A stretch of 64,000 nucleotides of DNA. It comes from Nitratireductor mangrovi (GTDB taxonomy: Bacteria; Pseudomonadota; Alphaproteobacteria; Rhizobiales; Rhizobiaceae). Every line of letters starts with the position of its first letter. Positions within the stretch are counted from its first letter, which is position 1. The stretch is from contig NZ_CP042301.2 of assembly GCF_007922615.2 (NCBI RefSeq), forward strand, positions 2,418,001 through 2,482,000, read 5' to 3'. Positions 16,457 to 25,468 of the stretch are shown piece after piece. The notes under the pieces are model-generated. The model saw nothing but the letters and a program-made list of their open reading frames with translations. It had not been told where the DNA came from and did not search any database. The position numbers were made by a program, and so were the translations under genes.

Positions 16457-19278
16457 GCTTTCTCGCCTTCGCACAACCGCTCGTCCTGCTCGGCCTTCTT
16501 GCCCTGCCCGTCATCTGGTGGCTGCTGCGGCTGACGCCGCCGAAGCCGCAATCGGAGATTTTTCCGCCGCTGCGCATCCTTGCTCGGGTGCTCAAGAAGG
16601 AGGAAACGCCCTACAAGAGCCCGTGGTGGCTGACGTTGCTGCGGCTGGTGATGGCGGCGCTGATCATCCTGGCGCTTGCCGAGCCGGTCTTCCGCCCGCG
16701 CGAGAAGCTGGAGACCGGCGGCGAAGCGCTGGCGCTGGTCATCGACAATGGCTGGGCCTCGGCGACCGACTGGGACCTGAGAGTGGCGACCGCCGAGCGG
16801 CTGATCGCCGATGCCGCCGAAAGCGGCGCACCGGTAATCCTGGCCATGACTGCGGAAAAACCCAACGCCGAGATCGGCCCCTTCGACGCCGAACAGGCCC
16901 GTGACCGGCTGCACGCGGCCGGGCCCCGTCCGGTACCGGTCGACCGGGCGTCGATCTACGGCCGCGTCGCCGCAGCGCTCGAGACCCTGCCCGGCGCAAC
17001 GGTGGCCGTGTTGAATGACGGACTGGCGACCGCCGGCGACGAAGCCGCCTTCGCCACGCTTCTCGGCGATGGCGCGGCCAATCTGCTCTGGATCGAGCCC
17101 GAGCGGCTGGCCATGCTCGGCCTGACCGCGACCGAAAACCGGCCCGACGTCTTCACGGTGACGGCCGAGAGGCCCGCGGGCGACCCCGCGCCGCGCCAGG
17201 TCACCGCCGGCGCCTTCGACGATCGCGGCCGCCGCATCGCCGACACCGCCTTCACCTTCGGTCCCGGCGAGACGACTGCAGTGGCCGAGATTCAGGTGCC
17301 CTTCGAACTGCGCAACGACTTTTCCACGATCCGCGTCGACGGCGAGAACCAGGCCGCGGCGGTGCGGCTGCTCGACGAAAATTCGAAGCGGCGCCGCGTC
17401 GGCCTCCTGTCGCAGGCCGAAGGCGACCAGGCGCAGCCGCTGCTGTCGCCGCTCTATTACATCGAGCGGGCGCTCGAACCGTTCGCCGATCTGGTCGAGC
17501 CGGAAACCTCCGACCTGAGCGAGGCGATCCCGGCGCTGATCGAGCGCAAGCCGGCCATGATCGTCATGGCCGACATCGGCACGTTGCCCGACACTGCCCG
17601 GCGGCAGCTGATCGATTGGCTGAATGGCGGCGGCACGCTGGTGCGTTTCGCCGGTTCGCGGCTGGCCGCGGCCGACAATGACGAGGACCTGCTGCCGGTC
17701 AGGCTGAGGCTCGGCGAGCGCGCACTCGGCGGCTCGCTGACCTGGACCGAGCCGCAGCCGGTCGCCGAGTTTCCGCCTTCCGGGCCCTTCGCCGACCTGA
17801 CGCCGCCGCGCGAGGTCAAGGTCAACCGGCAGGTGCTGGCCGAACCGACGCCGAACCTTTTCGAGCACACCTGGGCCAACCTCGCCGACGGCACGCCGCT
17901 GGTCACCGGCGCCAAGCAAGGTGACGGCACGATCGTGCTTTTCCATGTGACGCCGGAGGCCACCTGGTCCAACCTGCCGATCTCGGGCAGCTTCGTGGAA
18001 ATGCTGCGCCGCATCGTGCAGCTTTCGCGCAACCAGGGCGCCATCGAAGCCGGCGCCAATGGCGGCGGACAGACGCTGGCGCCGTTCCGGCTGGTGTCGG
18101 CCGATGGCGTGCTGGTGCCGCCAACGCCGGATGCACGACCGCTGGCGCTGGCCGGCGAACGCAGGGTGACGGTGGAGAACCCGCCCGGCCTCTATGGCAC
18201 CGAGGAGGGCCTTGTGGCGCACAATCTGCTGGCCGCCGACGCGACGCTGACCCCCATCGAAAGGCCCGCGACCTCGGTACCGGTGACCGTCGGCGAATAT
18301 GCGCTCGACCAGTCGCGTGACCTGCGCGGTATCCTGATTGCCGCGGCGCTGGCGCTGATGGTGCTCGACACGCTGGCCGTGTTCTGGATGGGCGGCCTGT
18401 TCACGCGCCGTCCGCGCGCCGCGCGCCGCGCCGCAGCCGCGGGTCTGTTGCTGGTGGCCGGGCTGACCGGTGCGGGCCTCGTGCTCGCCCCTTCAACCGT
18501 GTTCGCGCAGGACGCCAAGCCCGGCGACGCCGAGGCGATCGCGGCAATCGCCACGACCCGGATCGCCTATGTGCTCACCGGCGATTCCTCGATCGACGCG
18601 GTCAGCCGCGCCGGCATCGCCGGCCTGACGCGCTTCCTGATCGACAAGACGGCGCTCGAACCCGGCGAGCCGGCCGGCGTCGACATCGCCAATGACGAAC
18701 TGGCGTTCTATCCGCTGATCTACTGGCCGATCGATCCGGCCGCTCCGATGCCGTCCGAAGACGCCGTCGCCCGTATCGACAGCTACATGCGCCAGGGCGG
18801 CACGGTTCTGTTCGACACGCGCGACCAGTATTCGACCAGCCTCGAACTCTCAGGCTCGGCCAGCGCGGCGACCCGCCGGCTGCGCGACATCCTGGCCGAC
18901 CTCAACGTGCCGCCGCTGGAGCCGGTGCCCGAAGACCACGTTCTGACCAAGTCGTTCTATATCCTTCGCAGCTTCCCCGGCCGCTTCAGCGGCAGCCCGC
19001 TCTGGGTCGAAGCCTCGCTCAATGCACGCAGCGACGAGGACCGGCCGGTCAGGACCGGCGACGGCGTCAGCCCGATCATGATCACCGCCAACGATTTCGC
19101 CGGCGCCTGGGCCATCGACGCCAATGGCGACCCGTTGCTGCCGACCGTGCCGGCCGACCCGATGCAGCGCGTCTACGCCATGCGCACCGGCGTCAACATC
19201 ATGATGTACATGCTGACCGGCAACTACAAATCCGATCAGGTGCATGTGCCGATCCTTCTCGAACGGCTGGGCCAGTAG
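16453..19278 (+). CDS. Membrane-anchored DUF4159 protein of the MoxR operon
   Basis: 941 aa. The N-terminus has two membrane helices (about 5-25 and 58-78) around PPKPQSEIFPPLRILARVLK, as in BatA-like proteins. A large, probably periplasmic region follows, then two further hydrophobic segments at about 626-650 and 664-685. The final part, from about residue 700, is the DUF4159 domain (RIAYVLTGDSSIDAVSRAGI, FPGRFSGSPLWVE, GVNIMMYMLTGNYKSDQVH). DUF4159 resembles an inactive class I amidotransferase fold. Its role is unknown; the operon suggests an envelope complex remodelled by MoxR. Confidence 0.85.
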   Translation: MSFLAFAQPLVLLGLLALPVIWWLLRLTPPKPQSEIFPPLRILARVLKKEETPYKSPWWLTLLRLVMAALIILALAEPVFRPREKLETGGEALALVIDNGWASATDWDLRVATAERLIADAAESGAPVILAMTAEKPNAEIGPFDAEQARDRLHAAGPRPVPVDRASIYGRVAAALETLPGATVAVLNDGLATAGDEAAFATLLGDGAANLLWIEPERLAMLGLTATENRPDVFTVTAERPAGDPAPRQVTAGAFDDRGRRIADTAFTFGPGETTAVAEIQVPFELRNDFSTIRVDGENQAAAVRLLDENSKRRRVGLLSQAEGDQAQPLLSPLYYIERALEPFADLVEPETSDLSEAIPALIERKPAMIVMADIGTLPDTARRQLIDWLNGGGTLVRFAGSRLAAADNDEDLLPVRLRLGERALGGSLTWTEPQPVAEFPPSGPFADLTPPREVKVNRQVLAEPTPNLFEHTWANLADGTPLVTGAKQGDGTIVLFHVTPEATWSNLPISGSFVEMLRRIVQLSRNQGAIEAGANGGGQTLAPFRLVSADGVLVPPTPDARPLALAGERRVTVENPPGLYGTEEGLVAHNLLAADATLTPIERPATSVPVTVGEYALDQSRDLRGILIAAALALMVLDTLAVFWMGGLFTRRPRAARRAAAAGLLLVAGLTGAGLVLAPSTVFAQDAKPGDAEAIAAIATTRIAYVLTGDSSIDAVSRAGIAGLTRFLIDKTALEPGEPAGVDIANDELAFYPLIYWPIDPAAPMPSEDAVARIDSYMRQGGTVLFDTRDQYSTSLELSGSASAATRRLRDILADLNVPPLEPVPEDHVLTKSFYILRSFPGRFSGSPLWVEASLNARSDEDRPVRTGDGVSPIMITANDFAGAWAIDANGDPLLPTVPADPMQRVYAMRTGVNIMMYMLTGNYKSDQVHVPILLERLGQ

Positions 19279-19287
19279 GAGCGTATC

Positions 19288-21357
19288 GTGAACTGGTCGA
19301 TCGCCTTCGAACCGCTTCTGTCCTGGCCGGTGCTGGCGCTGCTGATCGCGCCGATGGCCGTGCTGGCGCTGGCGTCGCTTTTCATGCGCCAGCGCGGTGC
19401 GCTGCTGCGCGCGGCCGCGTTTGCCGCCCTGGCGCTGGCGCTGATCAACCCGGTGCTGCTCGACGAGGAACGCGAGCCGCTGCAGAGCGTCGTCGCCGTG
19501 GTCGCCGACCGCAGCCAGAGCCAGGATATCGGCGAACGCACCGACACCACCGACCGCGCCATCGAGGAACTGAAGGCGCGGCTCGGCCGCTTCAGGCAGT
19601 TCGACGTGCGCGTGGTCGAGGCGGGCCGCGCGAGCGAGACCGACGACCGCACCGAGACGCGGCTTTTCGCGGCACTGGAAAGCGTTTTCCGCGACGTGCC
19701 GCCGTCGCGCATCGCCGGCGCCATCATGGTCACCGATGGCCAGGTGCATGACCTGCCGGCGACGGCGGAAGGCATGCCCGGGCCGCTGCACGCGCTGATC
19801 ACCGGCGACGAGGACGAGCGCGACCGCCGCATCCGCTTCGTCAACGCGCCGCGCTTCGGCATCGTCGACAAGCCGCTGGAGATGACCTACCGCGTCACCG
19901 GCAGCGGCGAGGACGGTGAGCCGGTCGACGTGCGCATCTCCGTCAACGGCCAGCAGGTCGCCGTCGACCGCGCCATCTTCGGCGAGGACATGCCGCTGCA
20001 GATCACCGTGCCCGGCGCCGGGCGAAACATCGTCGAACTGGCGATCGAGCGTGCCGAGGACGAGATCACCGACACCAACAACCGCGCCATCGCCATCGTC
20101 GACGGCATCCGCGAGAACCTGCGCGTGCTCCTGGTTTCGGGCGAGCCGCATGCCGGCGAACGCACCTGGCGCAATTTGTTGAAGTCGGACGCCGCCGTCG
20201 ACCTCGTGCATTTCACCATTCTCAGGCCGCCGGAGAAACAGGACGGCACGCCGATCAACGACCTGTCTCTGATCGCCTTCCCGACCCGCGAGCTGTTTGT
20301 CGAGAAGATCAACGACTTCGACCTGATCATCTTCGACCGCTACCAGCATCGCGACGTGCTGCCGATCCTCTATTACGACTACATCGCCGAATATGTGGAA
20401 CAGGGCGGCGCGCTGCTGGTCGCCGCCGGCCCCGAATATGCCGGCAACCAGTCGATCTCGCGCACGCCGCTGATGTCGGCGCTGCCGGCGCTGCCGACCG
20501 GCAACGTCATCGAGGAGGCGTATTATCCACGCCTGACCGAGACCGGAGCGCGTCACCCGGTCACCCGCGGGCTCGAGGGTTCCGGCCAGGAGCCGCCGAA
20601 CTGGAGCCGCTGGTTCCGCCTGATCGGCATCGACCGCCCCGCCGGCCACGTCGTCATGAAGGGGCCGCGCGAGGAGCCGCTGCTGCTGCTCAACCGCAAT
20701 GGCGAGGGCCGCGTCGGCATGTTCCTGTCGGACCATGGCTGGCTGTGGGCGCGCGGCTTCGAGGGCGGCGGCCCGCATGTCGCGCTCTACCGGCGCATCG
20801 CGCACTGGCTGATGAAGGAGCCGGAACTGGAGGAGGAGCGGCTGACCGCGCATGGCCGCGGCATGACGCTGGAGGTGCGCCGCCAGACGATGAGCGACGA
20901 GGCCGGACCGGCCCGCGTCATCACGCCGTCGGGCGCGACCCTCGACGTGCCGCTCGTTGCCGCGACGCCCGGCATCTTCACCGGCACCGCCACCGTCGAC
21001 GAGATCGGGCTCTACCAGATCGCCAATGGCGACCTCGCCACGCTCGCCCATGTCGGCCCGGTCAACGCGCCCGAATTCGCCGAGACGGTGTCGACGGAGG
21101 AGGTGCTGGCGCCGCTTGCCGAGGAGACCGGCGGCAGCGTGCGCAGGCTTGCCGGCTTCGCCGGGCGTCTGGCGCTGCCCGGCATCGTGCCCGTGCGCTC
21201 CAGCGGCGACGCCTCCGGCCGCGACTGGATCGGGCTGCGCACGACCAGCGACTCGATCCTGAAATCGGTCAACCGGGTGCCGCTCTTCGCGGGTTTCTTC
21301 GGCCTGGCGCTTTTGCTCCTGGCCTTCTCTGCGATGTGGTACCGCGAGGGCCGCTGA
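19288..21357 (+). CDS. Membrane protein with amidotransferase-like domain, MoxR operon
   Basis: 689 aa from a GTG start, nine bases after the preceding stop. Two N-terminal helices (about 13-50) and one C-terminal helix (about 664-684, LFAGFFGLALLLLAFSAMWY) flank a large periplasmic body. A VWA-like strand segment (VVAVVADRSQSQDI, IAGAIMVTDGQVHD) is followed at about 274-430 by a glutamine-amidotransferase-like fold (NLRVLLVSGEPHAGERTWRN, DLIIFDRYQ, YVEQGGALLVAAGPEY) with no nucleophilic Cys seen. It parallels the DUF4159 neighbour and may be its structural partner. Confidence 0.85.
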   Translation: MNWSIAFEPLLSWPVLALLIAPMAVLALASLFMRQRGALLRAAAFAALALALINPVLLDEEREPLQSVVAVVADRSQSQDIGERTDTTDRAIEELKARLGRFRQFDVRVVEAGRASETDDRTETRLFAALESVFRDVPPSRIAGAIMVTDGQVHDLPATAEGMPGPLHALITGDEDERDRRIRFVNAPRFGIVDKPLEMTYRVTGSGEDGEPVDVRISVNGQQVAVDRAIFGEDMPLQITVPGAGRNIVELAIERAEDEITDTNNRAIAIVDGIRENLRVLLVSGEPHAGERTWRNLLKSDAAVDLVHFTILRPPEKQDGTPINDLSLIAFPTRELFVEKINDFDLIIFDRYQHRDVLPILYYDYIAEYVEQGGALLVAAGPEYAGNQSISRTPLMSALPALPTGNVIEEAYYPRLTETGARHPVTRGLEGSGQEPPNWSRWFRLIGIDRPAGHVVMKGPREEPLLLLNRNGEGRVGMFLSDHGWLWARGFEGGGPHVALYRRIAHWLMKEPELEEERLTAHGRGMTLEVRRQTMSDEAGPARVITPSGATLDVPLVAATPGIFTGTATVDEIGLYQIANGDLATLAHVGPVNAPEFAETVSTEEVLAPLAEETGGSVRRLAGFAGRLALPGIVPVRSSGDASGRDWIGLRTTSDSILKSVNRVPLFAGFFGLALLLLAFSAMWYREGR

Positions 21358-21364
21358 GCGGGCT

Positions 21365-21877
21365 TCAGGCCGGCTGACGCGCCAGATCGGCGTGAACCAT
21401 CGCGCCCTGCAGCAACTCTAGAGCGCCCGGCGCGATCTCATGGATCAGCAGCCGGTGCGGATCGACCGGCCGCGGCATCGTCACCTGTCCGGGCGGAATC
21501 TTGCGGAAGCCGAGCGGGCCGTAATAGGGCTCGTCGCCGACCAGGATGACCGAGCCTGCCGCCGCCTCGTGCGCCGCCTCGACGGCCATGCGCACCAGCT
21601 TGCGGCCGATCCCCATATCCTTGAAGGCCGGCTTCACCGCCAGCGGGCCGAGCAGCAGCGAGCGGCCCTTGCCGACGGCCACCCGGGTCAGCCGCACCGT
21701 GGCGATCACCTGATCGTCATGCAGCGCGACGAAAGACAGTGCGCGCTCGTGCGGCCCGCCCTCGCGGATCTTGTAGGCAGCGCGCGTGTGACGGCCCGGC
21801 CCGAAGGCTTCCTGGTTGATATCCTCAATGGCGTCGTCGTGAGCGGCCGTTTCGGCCAGATAGGCGATGTCGAGCAT
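21365..21877 (-). CDS. GNAT-family N-acetyltransferase
   Basis: 170 aa from MLDIAYLAET. The acetyl-CoA binding loop is seen in LLLGPLAVKPAFKDMGIGRK (Q/R-x-x-G-x-G/A type), followed by GDEPYYGPLGFRKIPPGQVT, typical of YhbS-like acetyltransferases. The substrate is unknown. A TTG six codons upstream is a possible but less likely start. It converges on the MoxR operon, ending 8 bases from it. Confidence 0.88.
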   Translation of the reverse strand: MLDIAYLAETAAHDDAIEDINQEAFGPGRHTRAAYKIREGGPHERALSFVALHDDQVIATVRLTRVAVGKGRSLLLGPLAVKPAFKDMGIGRKLVRMAVEAAHEAAAGSVILVGDEPYYGPLGFRKIPPGQVTMPRPVDPHRLLIHEIAPGALELLQGAMVHADLARQPA

Positions 21878-22156
21878 CTTTTTTCCGTATCGCAAGGCAA
21901 GGACCAGGCCGCGCGGATGCGGCGCGAGGGAGCGCGCCTCAGGCGCGTCGCGTTGGTCGTCGTCGCTGGATACGGAAATGCGTCACGAGCGGGTTCCTCC
22001 GGGGAACGTTCGCTAGCACCAAATCCCGGGCGCGTCCACGCGAAAGTGGCGCCGCAATGCGGCGGTCCTTTGGCCGGGTGACGAATTGTTTACGGCCCGG
22101 CGCATTTGGCATTTCCCCGCGAGCCCCTAGATTTGGGCCGAACAGGAGTTATTCGC

Positions 22157-23146
22157 ATGGGTCTGCTCGTCGAGGGAAAGTGGCATCAGAAATGGGAGGA
22201 CGGCCGCATTCGCGACGGCCGCTTCGTGCGCTCGCAGTCGCAGTTCCGCGACTGGGTCACGGCGGATGGCAGCCCGGCGCCCGGCCGCGAGCGCGGTTTC
22301 AAGGCCGAACCCGGCCGCTACCACCTCTACGTCTCCTATGCCTGCCCCTGGGCCCACCGCACGCTGATCTTCCGGGTGCTGAAGAAGCTCGAGGACGCGA
22401 TCTCCGTCTCGGTCGTGGACTATTTCATGGGCGACGACGGCTGGACCTTCGTCGAACGCGACGGCGCGACCGGCGACCCGCTCTACGGCAGCGATTTCCT
22501 GCACCAGATCTATACCCGGGCCGACCCGCACTATTCGGGCCGCGTGACGGTGCCGGTGCTGTGGGACAAGAAGCAGGAGACCATCGTCTCCAATGAATCC
22601 TCCGAGATCATCCGCATGTTCAACAGCGCCTTCGACGAATGGGGCGACGCATCGCGTGATTTCTACCCCGCCGAGTTGCGCTCCGACATCGACCGCTGGA
22701 ACGACCGCATCTACGAGGCGGTCAACAATGGTGTCTATAAATGCGGCTTCGCGCGCTCGCAGGAAGCCTATGAGGAAGCGTTCGCCGCGCTTTTCGAGGC
22801 GCTGGGCGAGGTCGAGGCGCAGCTGGCCCGGTCACGCTACCTCGTCGGCGACCGCCTGACGGAGGCCGACTGGCGCCTGTTCACGACGCTGGCGCGCTTC
22901 GACCCGGTCTATGTCGGCCATTTCAAGTGCAATCTGCGCCGCATCGCCGACTATCAGAACCTGTCCAACTATCTGCGCGAACTCTACCAGGTGCCCGGCA
23001 TCGCGGAGACGGTGAACATGTTCCACATCAAGCAGCATTATTACGGCAGCCACGAAAGCGTGAACCCGACCCGCATCGTGCCCGTCGGCCCGGAGATCGA
23101 CTACACGCGGCCCCACGACCGCGACCGGTTCAGGGCCGCCGCCTGA
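22157..23146 (+). CDS. Glutathione S-transferase, glutathionyl-hydroquinone reductase type
   Basis: 329 aa, the length of the YqjG/PcpF/Xi-class enzymes. These reduce glutathionyl-hydroquinones and help detoxify quinones. The thioredoxin-fold active site is SYACPWAHRT with C63-P-W65, diagnostic of the class. Downstream are ADPHYSGRVTVPVLWDKK, SNESSEIIRMFNSAF, the all-alpha domain RYLVGDRLTEADWRLFTTLA and FKCNLRRIADYQNL. The start has AGGAG eight bases upstream. Monocistronic, with about 280 bases shared upstream with the GNAT gene. Confidence 0.93.
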   Translation: MGLLVEGKWHQKWEDGRIRDGRFVRSQSQFRDWVTADGSPAPGRERGFKAEPGRYHLYVSYACPWAHRTLIFRVLKKLEDAISVSVVDYFMGDDGWTFVERDGATGDPLYGSDFLHQIYTRADPHYSGRVTVPVLWDKKQETIVSNESSEIIRMFNSAFDEWGDASRDFYPAELRSDIDRWNDRIYEAVNNGVYKCGFARSQEAYEEAFAALFEALGEVEAQLARSRYLVGDRLTEADWRLFTTLARFDPVYVGHFKCNLRRIADYQNLSNYLRELYQVPGIAETVNMFHIKQHYYGSHESVNPTRIVPVGPEIDYTRPHDRDRFRAAA

Positions 23147-23163
23147 CGCCGCTCGATGCACCG

Positions 23164-23652
23164 TCACCAATAGGGCGAGACAGGCTTTCCCGCGAAGAGC
23201 TCGTCGAGCCGCGCCCTGGTCGCCGGCGTGGTGCCGTCGGGCAAAGCCGCAAGCGGGAAAAAGCCGGCTTCGGCGATCTCGCGGTCCGGCTGCTTGGGCG
23301 CCGCCTGCACGAAGTCGGTGATCAGGAACAGCGCGACATGGTCGCGGCGGCTGGCGCGGCGGTTGAAATGGATCGACCTCAGGACAGGCGGCGCGGTCAG
23401 TTCGACCCCGGCCTCCTCGGCGAGTTCGCGCGTGAGCGCGTCCTCCATCGTCTCGCCAACCTCCAGCCCGCCGCCGGGCAGTTGCCAGCCCGGAACGTAG
23501 GTGTGCCGCACCAGGAAAACCGCGTCGTCCGTGGTCCGGTAGATCACCCCGCGGGCGCCCAGCGTCATTGGCCGCGAGAGCAGGAAATAGAGATGGAACA
23601 AGCGGTTGCGCAGCCGCGTCCACAGGGCGGGCCGGGACGGCGCCTGGCTCAT
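23164..23652 (-). CDS. NUDIX hydrolase
   Basis: 162 aa. A complete NUDIX box GGGLEVGETMEDALTRELAE then EAGV is present (G-x5-E-x7-RE-x2-EE-x-G type) within GWQLPGGGLE. The N-terminus (RLRNRLFHLYFLLSRPMTLG) is basic and hydrophobic and may be an amphipathic membrane-associating helix. It hydrolyses a nucleoside diphosphate-linked compound; the substrate is unknown. Confidence 0.9.
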   Translation of the reverse strand: MSQAPSRPALWTRLRNRLFHLYFLLSRPMTLGARGVIYRTTDDAVFLVRHTYVPGWQLPGGGLEVGETMEDALTRELAEEAGVELTAPPVLRSIHFNRRASRRDHVALFLITDFVQAAPKQPDREIAEAGFFPLAALPDGTTPATRARLDELFAGKPVSPYW

Positions 23653-23705
23653 GCGAACGCGGCCGCGGGCTGGATCATGCGAAGTCCCTGCCCTAGAAAG
23701 GGTTG

Positions 23706-24629
23706 ATGTTCCGACTGGCCCATATCTCAGACATCCATCTCGGTCCCCTGCCCTCGCTAACCTATCGCGAGCTCGCGTCCAAGCGCATCACCGGATATGT
23801 CAACTGGCGCCGCAACCGTCGCCATCACATCCAGAACGGCGTCACCGATGCCTTGCTGGCCGGGATGGCCGCCGCCGACATCGACCACATTGCCGTTACC
23901 GGCGACCTCGTGAACCTGGCGCTCGATGCCGAGATCGAAGTGGCACGCGAGTGGCTGGTCAGCCTCGGAACGCCGGAAACCGTTTCCGTGGTGCCGGGCA
24001 ACCATGACGCCTATGTGCCCGGCGCGCTGGCCAAGAGCTGCCGCGCCTGGCGGCCCTGGATGAAGGGCGAGGTGACCCATGTCGGCTCCAGCGAATATGG
24101 CTACCCCTATCTCCGTGTTCGCGAGGACATCGCACTCGTCGGCGTCTCCTCGGCGCGCGCGACCGGACCGTTCATGGCGCTGGGACATTTCGGCGAGAAG
24201 CAGGCCAGGCGCCTCGGCAAGCTGCTCGATATCGCCGGCGAGGGCGGGCTCTTCCGGGTGATCATGATCCACCACCCGCCGGTGCGCGGAGCCACCACCG
24301 CGCACAAGCGGCTTTACGGGATCGGCCTGTTCCAGGAGACGGTTCGCCGCCACGGCGCCGAACTCGTGCTCCACGGCCACACGCACCTGCCGACGCTGCA
24401 CTGGATCGACGGCACCAGGGACAAGGTGCCTGTCGTCGGCGTGACCGCCGCCGGCCAGGGCGCGGGCGGCCACAAGCCGCCGGCGCAATACAATCTTTTC
24501 GAGATCGCACAGGCCGGAAAGGACTGGTCGGTCACGCTGACGCGGCGCGGCGTCAGCGGCGCGGCCCTTTCAGTCAAGGATATCGAGACGGTGGACCTTC
24601 GCGTCAGGCCTCAATTGGCCGCGACATAG
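23706..24629 (+). CDS. Calcineurin-like metallophosphoesterase
   Basis: 307 aa from ATG at 23706 (a TTG immediately before is also possible). The dinuclear metal-binding motifs occur in order: D9-I-H11 (HISDIHLG), GDLVN, GNHD, H in IMIHHPP, and GHTH (LHGHTHLP). This matches cyclic nucleotide or phospholipid-type class III phosphodiesterases (PDE0/CpdA-like). A 3',5'-cAMP phosphodiesterase role is conceivable, since two class III cyclases lie in this window, but that is inference. It overlaps the convergent membrane protein gene by 19 bases. Confidence 0.9.
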   Translation: MFRLAHISDIHLGPLPSLTYRELASKRITGYVNWRRNRRHHIQNGVTDALLAGMAAADIDHIAVTGDLVNLALDAEIEVAREWLVSLGTPETVSVVPGNHDAYVPGALAKSCRAWRPWMKGEVTHVGSSEYGYPYLRVREDIALVGVSSARATGPFMALGHFGEKQARRLGKLLDIAGEGGLFRVIMIHHPPVRGATTAHKRLYGIGLFQETVRRHGAELVLHGHTHLPTLHWIDGTRDKVPVVGVTAAGQGAGGHKPPAQYNLFEIAQAGKDWSVTLTRRGVSGAALSVKDIETVDLRVRPQLAAT

Positions 24630-25285
24630 GCGGCCAGACGATCCCAGTAGATGGCCGCGGCGACGGCGAACACAAGTGCGGCGCCGCCAAGCACGAGGCC
24701 CATTCCCGACAGGAAACCTTTGAGCCCCCGGCCGTCTCCGTCCGGGCCGGCGGCTTCCTGCGCCTCCTCGGCGGAAACCGCCCGCGATGGCATGGCGGGA
24801 GCATCGCTCTGCCGGACCGCCTCTGCCTCGTCGGTTTCACCATCAGTTCGCCCGCGCAGCGACGTGACCGGACCGTCGAGCCAGCGCTGGCGCTCGATCA
24901 TGCGCTCGGCGATGTAGCGCGTCACCTGGTCGGCGACCGGGCGCATATCGGTCGATTCGGCCAGCACCGTTCGCCCCAGGCGGGTGTCGCGCACGAAACG
25001 GAAGGTGCGGCGGTCGCGGCCCATCGCGACATGGGAGACGGCGTCGATCCACAGCCGCGGCTGCGTGCCTGAAGATATCGCGAAATCGAACAGCAGATCG
25101 TCGGCAGGTACGTCTGCGAAGACGGGTTCGAGTTCCTGCGCCAGAAGTTCCAGCCGCATCCGCGCCGCCTCGCGCAGCTCGACGACCACGTCCTCGCGGT
25201 CGGCCGCTGCGGTCTTTGCCTCGCGGATCGCCTCCGCCAGCCTGCCCTTGCTTTCGGCGGAAGCGCCGTTCCTGGTCTCGTTCAT
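24611..25285 (-). CDS. Conserved hypothetical tail-anchored membrane protein
   Basis: 224 aa. Residues 1-130 are charged and mostly helical (LAEAIREAKTAAADREDVVV, FDFAISSGTQPRLWIDAVSH, TFRFVRDTRLGRTVLAES). A low-complexity acidic linker follows at about 145-190, then one C-terminal helix (GMGLVLGGAALVFAVAAAIY). The layout suggests a cytoplasmic protein anchored at its C-terminus. No named family recognised. A perfect CtrA-type site 29 bases upstream suggests cell-cycle control. Confidence 0.75.
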   Translation of the reverse strand: MNETRNGASAESKGRLAEAIREAKTAAADREDVVVELREAARMRLELLAQELEPVFADVPADDLLFDFAISSGTQPRLWIDAVSHVAMGRDRRTFRFVRDTRLGRTVLAESTDMRPVADQVTRYIAERMIERQRWLDGPVTSLRGRTDGETDEAEAVRQSDAPAMPSRAVSAEEAQEAAGPDGDGRGLKGFLSGMGLVLGGAALVFAVAAAIYWDRLAAYVAAN

Positions 25286-25313
25286 GCCGACCTCCTGCCG
25301 GACCCGATCATGG

Positions 25314-25329
25314 TTAACTACCCATTAAC
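25314..25329. promoter_or_regulatory. CtrA-type binding site TTAA-N7-TTAAC
   Basis: TTAACTACCCATTAAC matches the full CtrA consensus TTAA-N7-TTAAC with no mismatch. It is 29 bases upstream of the tail-anchored protein gene on the minus strand and 140 upstream of the adenylate cyclase gene on the plus strand. Proximity favours control of the former. Confidence 0.7.
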
Positions 25330-25468
25330 ACACTGTCCGGCAGGGCCAAAAAGAATATCGCCGGGACAAAACGACAGCAGATGGCGGCACGCGCGCCACT
25401 AACGCCTTTGCAGCACCGGCAACGCTTACTATCTGTGCGTCGGTATCAACCGCGCCGGAACGAGATCG

